Below are positions 49,701 through 61,700 of a stretch of DNA of 64,000 bases, piece after piece. Every line of letters starts with the position of its first letter. The stretch's first letter is position 1. This DNA is from Heliocidaris tuberculata (lineage: Eukaryota; Echinodermata; Echinoidea; Camarodonta; Echinometridae): positions 59,770,087-59,834,086 of the forward strand of contig CM046832.1 of the NCBI GenBank assembly GCA_025618425.1, written 5' to 3'. The position numbers were made by a program, and so were the translations under genes. The notes under the pieces are model-generated. The model saw only the letters and a program-made list of their open reading frames with translations, ran no database searches and was not told the origin of the DNA.

Positions 49701-52700
49701 TGACGTATTCACGGTCCAATCTCCCATTTGTTGTACACCAAAATATCATGCAATTCCTGTTTTCTCCTTATCATCTTTTCCTTTTGGGGCAGTACTCAAA
49801 ATATATCAGCCTATTGTTATATGTCCTTCAAAAAGAAAAAGATCCTACTGAGTTATACATTTTGAAAAATTGACATTTTAGTCATTTTGTGTGTTGGAGC
49901 GAATGGGAAAGCTGACCGCCATGCACTACTTCACTTAGACCGTACCGATTGGGCCACTTTGAAATGCCCATATGTATAGTGATTACAACTTTTTACAAAA
50001 TCATCTTTTACATGTACAGAGATTGTTTTCAGGACTCATTTCATTCACAACTGCAAAGTTATAAAAATCACCTCACAGAAACAAAATTTTCACTTCATAG
50101 TATTGCCAAAAAGAGCTGTCTGAAAGCAATTTGATAGTGACAGACAGTTATTATTGTAGATTTGTTTTTTTCATTTATTTCTTTTCATTTATTTCTTAAT
50201 GTATACTCTTGTACATGCAATTTTCATTTCTGTAGCTAAAAATTTTGAGGGGAGAGGAGTGCAGCCATGCACACTGGGTCGCTGTACATTACACAGGTTC
50301 TAGAGTTGGGGCAATTGGTCGGTTGGCGGACATGGATCATTATGGGGAATGTGCCACAATTAATTTCCTTCATAGCAAAAAATTGTAAAAATCAAATATT
50401 CAGACTGTATCCATAAACTTTATCATTTGTAAAGTAGATGTAATTTCACAATAGTGACAAAGAAGACATTATTGTGCCAAAGAAAACAAGAGAAATGTTT
50501 GAAAAAAACAAAAAATCTTATCTGGAAATTTCAGGAAAATCTATAAATATTGAGTTGTAACATAATTCATTGAAGTTAAGCTACTTGTAATACAAATCAA
50601 GATTTGAATCTGTTGGTGTCTTAAGTTTGAAGGTCATTTGAAGTGAAGCAGGGGTCAAATTTTCATCATTTTTTTTTACATCAACCACTGCTTTCTGAAT
50701 AATGGAAAAAATTGTAGTATACATAATAGGTATAAAAGCAGCAACTGGGCAGATTAAACTTTGACTATTTGTGGAGTTGTATTGTGAAAACTATTTTATT
50801 ATTCATTTTTAAAAATGAATTTTAACTGTCAGCAAATCTTAATCGATCTCTTCAATTGTAATGGCGGAAATAAATTATTTTTCGTATTCAGCCACTTTAT
50901 GCACATTCATTAACTGGTGAATGTGGTGACAACTCATATTTGAAATGACAAAGAAAATATTAAATAGCTAGAATAGAAGATGAATATGATTATTAAAGGT
51001 ATTAGATAGTTTTGGGAAGCCCTCAAAAACTTTTCGTGAGATTTCTTTGATTTTACTTAATAAATAGCAGGGTACTGACATAACTAAGATGCTGTGAAGT
51101 TTTTTCCTCTTCAAGTGAAATATTTATCGAATTACAGGTGAAATGAATAAAAATCCCTGGCCCAAAAAAGAGGGGATGTAAATTCGAACAACGGCCACAC
51201 ACATTACTCACATGGGGATTGCTGTGTGTTATAGAATACGCTACACATAGTGCGAAGCGCTGGGTTTATTGTGTGGGGAACCTTCAGGTGGATATGGTCT
51301 CAGCGTGAGTCGGTGAAAAGCCGTTACCAAGCGTTTCTTACAGATATTTACACTAAAATTTGTTCGAAATCGTGAATGGAATGTTAAATAATCTCGTACA
51401 TGTGTCTTATGATAAAAGGAGAATAGTATGTGACTATGTTAGATAAGTTTCTTGCCAGTATGATTTTTGCTACCGAGACTGTATATGAGCTTTAAGTATA
51501 CCAACCCTGTTTATTTAACTGCTTCATTTATACATTCATTTCGAGCTGCACGAGTATATAAATGCATGAACTTAAAAACTTCACAAAATATTACAATTTG
51601 CAGCACATACATGTACATGTACATGTACCTATATGCTCGCTTCGGATCAGATGTAGGTTTAGATATTTTTAAGTGTTTGAATGCAAACAATGTTTTTGCT
51701 CCCTTACTTTTTTTGATGTATTGAACATATTACACTCTAACTTACAGAGTTAGGCATTTCTGCTCTCCTACTTGGGCATACAAGCGTCCATTTCATGATT
51801 TAGTCACAGCTCTAGCTTTATATACACAGCCTGACAAGCAGCTGGTCAGTCTTAGTACAGAGTGGGTCATTATACATGTAGTGACATATGAACTTGGGTA
51901 TGAACTATGGGTCAAGCCTAATGGGTTATCATAATGGAGTGTCATATACAGAGACCAGAATAAGCTGTCATTATAAATATAAACAATATGCATCATTGAG
52001 GAGCAGTGATTCTATATAAGCACCTCTGTTTAGGATGAGTAAGCAGTTAGTGATATGAGTTAGTATTCAGTTGTGAACCTCTGAATGTTCTAATATTGAT
52101 TGAAGTTTGTAATGAGATGACTTCAGAGTCTTCAGTCCCTTTGTCTTGAACCGGCTATATACAAAGCCGTGACAGTATACTAGTAAATATTATGAATATC
52201 ATTTGTAGAAGGCCTTTAACATTTTGAGCAAGCCCCTCAACACTTTAATTTCCTTTTTTCCTTCATTATGCACATAGCTTTGATATAAAATATTAGTATG
52301 CCATGTAAACGTACATGCATGTACTGTACATGTAGAAATGTGTTTTTGTTGGACAACATGATTATCACTTAAATATAAATGTACAGTGGTACCTTTTCAT
52401 AACAGACTCCCTAAAATAAAAGATAAAAACAACTAATTTAAAAGATAATGAAAAGGTAAAAGAAAGAAATGAAATTGAAAGAAGCGGGAGCAGCAGAATT
52501 ACCAAATTATAATGAGAGTGTTTTGTTCTTCATAACGAGCTTCTACTGTATATATATGCATATCCCACTCTCAGCAATTTTTTTTAAAATTTTGTTAAGA
52601 TTTTCACAGACTTTAGGCAGACAAAAAGATTTGAATATTGTACCAAGTACTCGGATGAAGCACCCATGTATATACATGTATACATGTGAAAGGTCCTGTC

Positions 52701-55700
52701 TAAGAGCTGTGTTCACGATATATCATAAATGAATGCTCTCTATAATTGTATTTTGATGATTTATTGTATTTGTCAGTTGATATGAAAATGCTTGTCCATA
52801 GTTATTTTATTTAATAACAGTGAATTACTAACTGTATAACAGATAGTCGACATTGATGGAATACAGTATGTGTATTTGGAATGTATTACATAAACATAAA
52901 ATCAATTGAAAAAATGAATGGAAACATGTGTTGCCACATGAATATTGGATGGGCATTATTAGGACTGAAAGTTTCCAAAATCTTCCGTAAGTGTTGAAAT
53001 GAAAAATATGAATATTAAAGAACACAATTTTTATGTGCTTTCAGTGAATTTAGGAATTCCATTTGGTTTGTTTGGTTTTTTATTTAATAACGGACTGTCT
53101 TTCTCCCAAACTTATGTAAAGATGCATGATATTTTAGTAGTTTTACCGGTACTAACAAATCTTTCAATCAATTAAGGTGGGACCATGTTAATGAACAGAA
53201 AGCAAAGTTTGGAGGCAGAGAGGTTCGCTAGAAGGCGAACCTTGGAGGCAGAGAGGTTCGCTAGAAAGCGAACCTTGGTGGCAGAGAGGTTCGCTAGAAA
53301 GCGAAACCTTGGAGGCAGAGAGGTTCGCTAGAAAGCGAACCTTGGAGGCAGATACGTTCGCTAGAAAGCGAACCTTGGATACAGAGAGGTTCGCTAGAAA
53401 GCGAACCTTGGTGGCAGAGAGGTTCGCTAGAAAGCGAACCTTGGAGGCAGATACGTTCGCTAGAAAGCGAACCTTGGAGGCAGATACGTTCGCTAGAAAG
53501 CGAATCTTGGATACAGAGAGGTTCGCTAGAAAGCGAACCTTGGTGGCAGAGAGGTTCGCTAGAAAGCGAACCTTGGTGGCAGAGAGGTTCGCTAGAAAGC
53601 GAACCTTGGTTACAGAGGTTCGCTAGAAAGCGAACCTTGGTGGCAGAGAGGTTCGCTAGAAAGCGAACCTTGGAGGAATAGAGGCAGAGAGGTTCGCTAG
53701 AAAGCGAACCCAAGTTTGGATTCTACCAAACCCAAGTACTGTTTTACAAATTTTTAGATAGAATTCTGTTCATATGCCTACACAAAATGACTAAATTGAG
53801 ACTACAAAATCATTGGAATACTGAACAATTTTTTAGACTTTTGTGGAAAGTCTATTTCTAAAATGAAACGGGTTATTTGTGTTTGTACATGTGAAATTAG
53901 TAAGGGAGCAAAGTATTGTGGTAACCCAGTTTTCGATGATGATTCACAGCATTTATATTTATATGGTGCCATATTTCTGTTAACAACATTCAAAGGCTTA
54001 GTTGCCCTGCCTGACAGCGAAAAATGATGTCTATTTAGCACCCTGAAGCATGTCCTAGATTGTGTGTGAGTCTAAATGGCATGGAGAGAAGAGAGGAAAG
54101 ATGACAGTGCCTGTGGGTAGTATGATCATTTATCAGAATCATTTATCAGTATGATCATTTATCATTTAGAATTTGAAGAAACATTTGCCTTACATTTGAG
54201 TGGTTGTGTAGTTACAAGGAGAAGAAAATTAGTTTTTCTCATTGCCACAGGGCAAGAAGATGAGCTGTATTCGATTCCCAGTCTCTCAGGAGACTTCTGC
54301 TTAACAACACACTTAAATGAAGGTGATGTTGCCCTTTAAACAACCTGCAGGTAGTGTTTTAGTTACATCCTTGTACCCACGTAGCTTTTAGTCATCTGAC
54401 TGACTGTCACTCTTTATCAAATCAGCCAATGTGAAGACCGACTTCCTGAGAAGGACTCGATCTCGAGTCCAAAGTTCTTCTGATTCACACTCATTCTCAT
54501 GCAACAAGTGTCTTTAGGTCATTTTTAGGTTGTGGGGAAAGAAGGCCTTTTGTTTAACCCTTCTGCTGCTGTGAGCATAATCTGCTGTTGACTTTGTAGC
54601 ATTTTTCTGTTTTTGTGATGGTAGGGTTAAACCCCAAGAGCCTTTCAAATGTTCTTCTGAATTTTGCCAATTATCCTTCCTATTCTCTCATACTCTGATT
54701 TCTCTCTCATTTACTCTTTTACTTTTGAATTTGTAGTACCATTCTGTACAGAACCCCTTATATGTTCTTGTTTGTGTCGTGTGTGTGTCCGTATATCTAC
54801 ATCCTGTTTTCTTGATAAATACAATATACTAAACTTCTCTCAAACTTGTATTGATCAGCGATCAACAGAGCTTCAATTATCCTTCCTATTCTGTCATACT
54901 CTGATTTCTCTCTTATACTCTCTTTCTCCCTCTTTTACTCTGCTTTCTCTCTCTTTTACTCTGCTTTCTCTCTCTTTTACACTTTTACTTTTGAATTTGT
55001 AGTACCATTCTCTACAGAACTCCTTATATGTTCGTGTTCATGTCGTGTGTGTGTCCATATATCTACATTGTTTTCTTGATAAATACATTATACTAAACTT
55101 CTCTCAAACTGGTATTGATCATCGACCAACAGAGCTTCAGTTATCCTTCCTATTCTCTCATACTCTGATTTCTCTCTCTTTTACTCTCTTTCTCTCTTTT
55201 ACTCTGCTTTCTCTCTCTTTTACTATGCTTTCTCTCTCTCTTTGCTCTCTTTCTCTCTCTTTGTCCTCTTCCAGACACCCATGTTTTGTTTATCTCTTCT
55301 TTTTATTATTTCCTGTCACCCACTCATTCTATTCTTTCTTTCTCTTTCTCTCCCTCTCCCCCTCCCTCTCTCTGTCTCTCTCATTCTCTCTCCTCTCCCT
55401 CTTTTCCTTTCTCTTCCTGTCTTTTCCTCTCTCTCTCTTTCTCCCTCTCTCCCTCTCTCATTCTCCCTCTCTCTCTCTCTCATTCTCTTTCATTTCTCTC
55501 TGTTTCTCTCACTCTGTTTCCGCCTCTCCTTCCCCTCCATCCTGCCCTAATAGTGAGCTTCCTGGCTACTGTCCTTATTCAAACCCTATATTCCATTTTC
55601 TCTGCTGCTCTGGCTAGTGTTTACAAAACGGTAATGAAATTTCATTTTTAAATGTTCAAAACTACTGACAAAATATGCTTTGAGGGAAATTTGAAGGCAA

Positions 55701-58700
55701 TAAAAGTGAGAAATCACAACTAAAGAACATCACTATGACAATAACTGTCTCCTGTTGCTGAGAAATATAGTGAAAATCATGTCAATTATGTTTCATTGGA
55801 TGACATGCCTTTCAGAAGGAATGGTTGGAAAAGTTGTGCTCATCAGTGACTTGGGTTGCCATTAACATAGCTTTGAAAAGATTATATCAGTTTTACCTAA
55901 ATGATATGCATACTGAATTTATTTAATTCTAATTTTAAATGTTAAGATTTGCTAACTCACTGTGGTCATTGTATTCATTGCATTGAATTCAGTGTGAAGC
56001 TCTTTGTATTACATTTCCATTGAAGATTCTTCATGTGGACCCCTGTGTGCTAATTAACTGTTAATTTGTGGTCCAGTTTTTTATTGACTTCCTGTAGGAA
56101 ATGTTGCTAATGTTGACAGCTGTTTATGTGTTCAGATGTTTCCCTTCTTCCTCTTACACATCCCTCCCCTGATTTTCTTTCTTTCTTTTTTTTTTCCTTC
56201 TTTTTTTTTTGGATTCACAACAGTTTAATCTCTAGTATATCTTTCTTGATGTTCATTCTTTCCCTCTCTCCTTTCCACCATCCTTCCCTCCACTTCCACC
56301 CTCACCACCTCTCCCTCCCTCCTTTCCCTCTTATCATTTCTTCATTTCACCCATCCCTCCATCATTTCCCTCCCTCCCTCCCTCCATCCAGCTCTCTCCC
56401 TCCTTTCCCATTTCCTTCCCTCTCACCCCTATTTTTCCCTCAGACCCTATTTTCCCTCCTTCCACCCACCCCCCTTCCTCCCTACTTTCCTTCCCAACCT
56501 TCCTCTCCTGCTGCTTTGATAATACCTTCTGTTCACTACTCCTTCACTCTTCCCTCCCTTCTTCTCCTTTCCCATCTCTCAATCCCTCCTTCTTTTCCTT
56601 TCTTATATCCCCCCATCCTACTTTCTCTTCCTCTTTCTCTCCTTTATGATAACTTACAGTTACACACCAATTGCCCTCTTTCTTTTTACTATCCTCCCTC
56701 ACATTTCCTTTTTTAAAAAACTGTTCCTGAGTCTGAATAGCTTCCGTCCTTTATTATTTGTAATACAGTCAAGCCCCAACACCCAACAGTGTACATTCCT
56801 CTTTCAGCATGTTCTTAAGTGCAAAATTATGGATCCAAATCTTTCAGAATTTAGTTTAGATAGATTTCCTTTTCGGAAGTTACCGTATACACCATAAATT
56901 TCGCAGCCATAAATTTTTGCGAATAGGACTAACCAGGCTATTTCACGAGTGGTTAAATACGCGATCAGGAAAGTCTCAAATCTACAAACAGCAGTGATGA
57001 TGTACTTTTTGCAAAGCGATGTGGTGAATTTCTGACCAGAAGACAAATTAATTCAACTGACTGCTTATATTGGCAATATTTCAGCGTGTTGTTAAACCAC
57101 TCGCGATTCGCGAAATTCACGAAAATAAAACCCCCCACAAAAAATATGGCGTATACAGTAACCTGTGTAACCACGAAAAGCAATCCTTGGCAGTCACTGC
57201 TCCGTTTGGAACACATGTATATATGTATTTGATTCATGTAGCATCATTGGCAACACTTAATTAGAATATTATTGTATTAAGTCAAGGGTATTTCAATTTT
57301 TTCTGTTGATACAAGTTGATGCATTGCGAAAGTGCCAATGCCCTGGCTTCATTATACTATACAAAGTCAGCCTTGTGGTCTACATTATCTGTCCCATTTG
57401 ATGAAAAGTTGGGAGTTGCCTGTCTGTGATTGTTTCCTAATTACAACAATACTTCCATTTAACTATAGATAATTCAGGGTGTAACAAAACAATCATCAAA
57501 AGGCTTCCACCCAAAAGAAAACAAAGCAAGAACTAAAGCCACCACCCACCCAAAATCCATGCTGGCGAGTCACAGGAATGGGTTCACCGACGGACTCTTT
57601 CCTTGTCTTTGCAGAGCTTTCAGGCAAATTGCCAGCCTTCTACCTCTCCGATTTCTATGTCAATCAATAGCTCGTTGTCATTTTTATCACCACATCTCAT
57701 TTGACTCAAAAGTATTATTGGCGGAACTTATTGAATAATATTTTAGACATCCTGGTATTGTCATATGACAATGCAAAGCCTGATTTCCACATATTTTTTT
57801 TTGTGAAGCAGAATATATTTGTCACCAGTTTGATTTTCTGTGAAATGATTGAGAATAATATGAGAATTATTGGTACAAGATTAGAAAACTTGAGGGTGTC
57901 GTGTTGTTTGTTTCTCAGCTTACCATTACATTCATGCATATGCTGTGCGAGAAATGTAAATTCACAATTTTGCTGTATAAGACTCCACAGTAAATGTATA
58001 CAACTAGGGAATATTTGTAATACGGATACATACATGTATTGTTCAAAACAATGGGATGCTTTTATACCTCTTTAATAACAATTGTTATAATGTGGAGTTC
58101 TTTCCAAGGTTGTATACAATAGGCCTTTCTTAATTTTAAGGGTCATTGCCTTTTATAGGTCTTATATATAGACCCTAGCGCTTAGCATCAAACTACAGTG
58201 TATGTACCTGTATGGTAGGTGTAGTGATAAACAAGAAAGTTTTAATATCCTTTTCATTTATTTTCTCCCTGTTTTTACATTAGGTGGATGATTTAGAAGA
58301 AGAGAATAAGAAGTTAAAGCAGAGGATAAATGAACTGGAAATACAACAAGGCTTGAAGCCATCATACACACTGCAAGTCAATGGAGAACAGGTAAAACTG
58401 CCATCAGTTGTATTTTGGTGATCGATATGCAGGCAATGCTTATTGTCTTTGTGAAACTGTGACATAGTTTTTATTATATGTGAAAAGTATTATTGGTGTA
58501 TGAAGTAATTTAAAGCGTACCAAACCAAAAAAAAAAAAAATTTTGCTTTGAATGATAGAGCTTGCATGCCGATATACTATATTCAAAATATGGGCTTCAA
58601 ATATTACTTCAATAAAGAGATATTGCAAGTTTAATTACACTCTCTACAAGCATAAAAACCACTCGTGACTAGACTACTTAATTGCCAAGATAAGGGCTTG

Positions 58701-61700
58701 ATCGGAACCAACTCGGAGTTTGGTTTCGCGTGCGCACCTTCATGTTATCTTTTATTTTCCTTCGTACTCCTTAGCTGTTGGCCTATGGAATGCTAGATAA
58801 AGTTCTTTGAAGTTGATTTTATACTTTCTAGCTGTACACAAATTATTTTTTCAGGTGAGCGGTACACCTTAACGAAACTTGAGTTGTTACAGGTGAATGC
58901 TATCAAACTGATGGCATAGTTAAAATGATAAGGATATGATTTTATATTCTTGCCCTTACCATTAGGGAAGAAAATGATATAATTATGCAATTTATGAGGA
59001 ACGGTAATTGCTGCATCTTCTTTGCAAGCATTCAAAATTTGAAATTTGAAGATTGAAAAAATGGTGGAGGCCTACTATTTATCTCTTTTAGTTTGTACAT
59101 GTACTTTACCTCTCTTTCCAATACTGTTTGCAATGTTCTATTTGAGCGCTTCAATGTTTTTGAATTCATAGTACCATTCTGTACAGAACCTCTTCTGTGT
59201 TCTTGTTAGTGTTGTTTGTGTTTCCATATGTCTACATCCTGTTTCCTTGATAAATACAGTACTTACACTAAACTCCTCTCAAATTTGTATTGATCATCGA
59301 CCAACAGAGCTTCAACAGTGGATCTACCAAATACAATCCATTCAGTTCGTCTCCAGAATTAAGTAGCACTAATTTTGGACAATATCACTCGCCATCAGAG
59401 CCTGTCACTGCCATCAATCTTCTAGTCGACTTTAAGGTTACATAACAAAGAGCATCCTAATGATATGCAAATGTGCATGGCATTGCAAAGTTCATTCAGC
59501 TTTCGTAAACTCACTCAATCTTTGCTCCAGTAACTAACGATCACCTGCAACCACATCTCCAGTTTAAAGTCCCTTGTGGAATATTTGGGAGGACTGCAAT
59601 CCAAGATACACAAGAAATGCCTGGAATGCAAAAAGACCTAACTGTGATATCAGACTTATCTCAATTCTAGTTTCTGCAAACTAATGGAGGTAGTTATTGA
59701 TTCTAAATCATAGTATTATGGTTCTGCCTCTAAGGAATAAATCATGATTTTCAATAGTTATATCTTTTGATGTCCCTTCAAGTCATTCTGTTTCACTTGA
59801 TTTCACTAAGCCACCTTGTTGGGGCTTTTAATTTTGACAAACCTCTTGGCTATGACACCTCAGATACATGTACATACTAAGAAATGATGGGGCTCGAGAC
59901 CAATCTCCGTCTCGAAATTTTGATGTCTTGGTCTTAGTCTCAACCCCGAGTCCTAATATGAAATGAATGTAATCTTAAGTTTTCCTCGTAGTCTTGGTCT
60001 CTGGATCCCTCGTCTCGACTACAAGAGAGATACTAAGTATCTGCAGTTTTGCATGGAAGATTGATAATTTGATATTTACTGTGGTAATTGTTTCATTTGT
60101 GCATGGTTTTTAGGATTGAGCTTCTGCCTTCATTTTCTATGATTTTGACATGCTTTTGCATTAACCCTTTCTTTGCTTTGGATCAATACACCAGAATGCT
60201 ACATTATTCAGAGTATATGGTACATATGCAGTGTATCTGTGACAAAAAACTTGAATGTGGCAGTCCTGTGTCTGTTCACTAGTCAACTAAAGCCAGTAAA
60301 GAGTTCATCTGCATGCTCATAATGAAGGAAACACTTGAATGTGAATCATGTCTAGATTTCATAATATGAAATCTAGACATGAATCATTCATATACTGGTA
60401 TTCTTTATTTTAACATTGATGATGGAATAGCATGGCTTTGCTTCTTTATCACAATTAGTAAAAATCTAACAGAATTTGTATCTGTATCATTAAGTTCTGT
60501 AATATTTCACTGATGACAAATGCCAAATTGGAGAATTATGTCGATTTTCTTCCAAAATCACCACAAAATGTAATATCGTATTCACGTAAATGTTGTATTA
60601 CATGAGACAGATTGGAAAAGATTTATTTGATATTAGATGATTATAGGATCAAGAGTGTTATTTACTGTATCTGTTTCCATCACTATATATTTCCCCCTTT
60701 TGAGTATTAATTTGATATCTTTTTCTTCCATTCTCTAAGCATCTGTTTATTCTCTTTCTTCCTCGGTATCTTTGGCGTTGTTTGAATGTCTGTTTTTCTG
60801 TCTTCATGTCTGCTTATTCAACTCTCTCTGTCTTCATATTTTTCTGCCAGCGACCCTTGTTCTATCTCTGTCCACTTCCAGTGTGAAGAATACTTTTTAG
60901 TTCATGGGAGCTATTTTCTGATGTTCTGTTATAAAAGTAAAAATTCCTTGAAGTGATTTTTTTTTCTTCATGTATAAATCATTATTTCATTGTAGCTCTT
61001 TCCATCTTTTCTGGAGTTCTTGAGAGCTTCCCAGAGCTGAAGAGCTTTCTGCTCCTGTTTATCATTATATGTTCACTGTCCTCTTCCTTCCATTTCATTT
61101 CAAATACCAATCTAATTCTTAGCTTTGTCATTTTCCCTCTCCTTCATCTTACTCCTCCAGGTATCTCAGCCGTCGTCACCATCAGGGGTGTTCCTCCCAT
61201 CGTCCACCCCCTCCTCCACCCAGGAGCAATCCACAGCCAAGGACACCCTTGCCAAGCAGGCTGCAGCCTACCAGTCCACCAGGACAAACTCCACCTCTTC
61301 CTCCTCTGTGTTTGATGATGCCTTCGCCCCTCCCTTAACACTGGCTCCTGTACCGGCACCAGCACCGGTGGCACCAGCTTCAAAGCCCATAGAGCCCTTC
61401 TTACCCCCACCCCCTGCTCCCCTTCCCAGGCATACCGAAGCCCCCTCCCCTATCTTCAAGCAGCCACCTCCCGTTGAACCTCAGCCACCCATCTCTCCAG
61501 TTCCTTCTGCACAGCCTTCAGGTATGATTAATTTAAAGGATATGTCATAGAAAACTGTTATAATGTACATGTGCATGCTTTTTTACAGTATCTGTCTGGA
61601 ACTCCAGTAGTTGTGTAGAAATTGACATTCACTTCATTTTTAACCTGTTCTTTTCGTATTGCCTATGTTACAGTTGATCCAGCAATAGTCAGGAGTAGAC

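Larger units (their letters stand above)
43159..53872. mobile_element. 10.7-kb inverted structure with hairpin-array termini
   Basis: The left 43159-43840 and right 53205-53872 segments are inverted copies of each other. Each has an outer ~160-bp unique part (CCCGTTCCACTTTAGAAATA at the left, inverted at the right) and then about 15 units of a 33-bp repeat. Both copies share the same irregular spacer next to the outermost unit, so they come from one ancestor. The flanks are TTAA at left (43155-43158) and TTAT at right (53873-53876). A CCC...GGG element in a TTAA-like site would fit a piggyBac-type insertion with one mutated base. No transposase is visible; the interior holds an inner inverted pair, MITEs, a SINE and a short coding-like relic. 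Confidence 0.65.

Noticed and set aside
54664..56716. Ser/Leu/Phe-rich frames of 100-196 codons in pyrimidine tracts (also 47508-48135 and 23907-24200)
   Set aside because: Low-complexity CT sequence lacks stop codons in several frames at once; no splice context or homology.
57615..57704. Possible alternative last exon of GULP1 (29 residues after a good acceptor)
   Set aside because: Phase fits, but there is no homology and no compositional change; short open stretches after acceptor-like sites are common.
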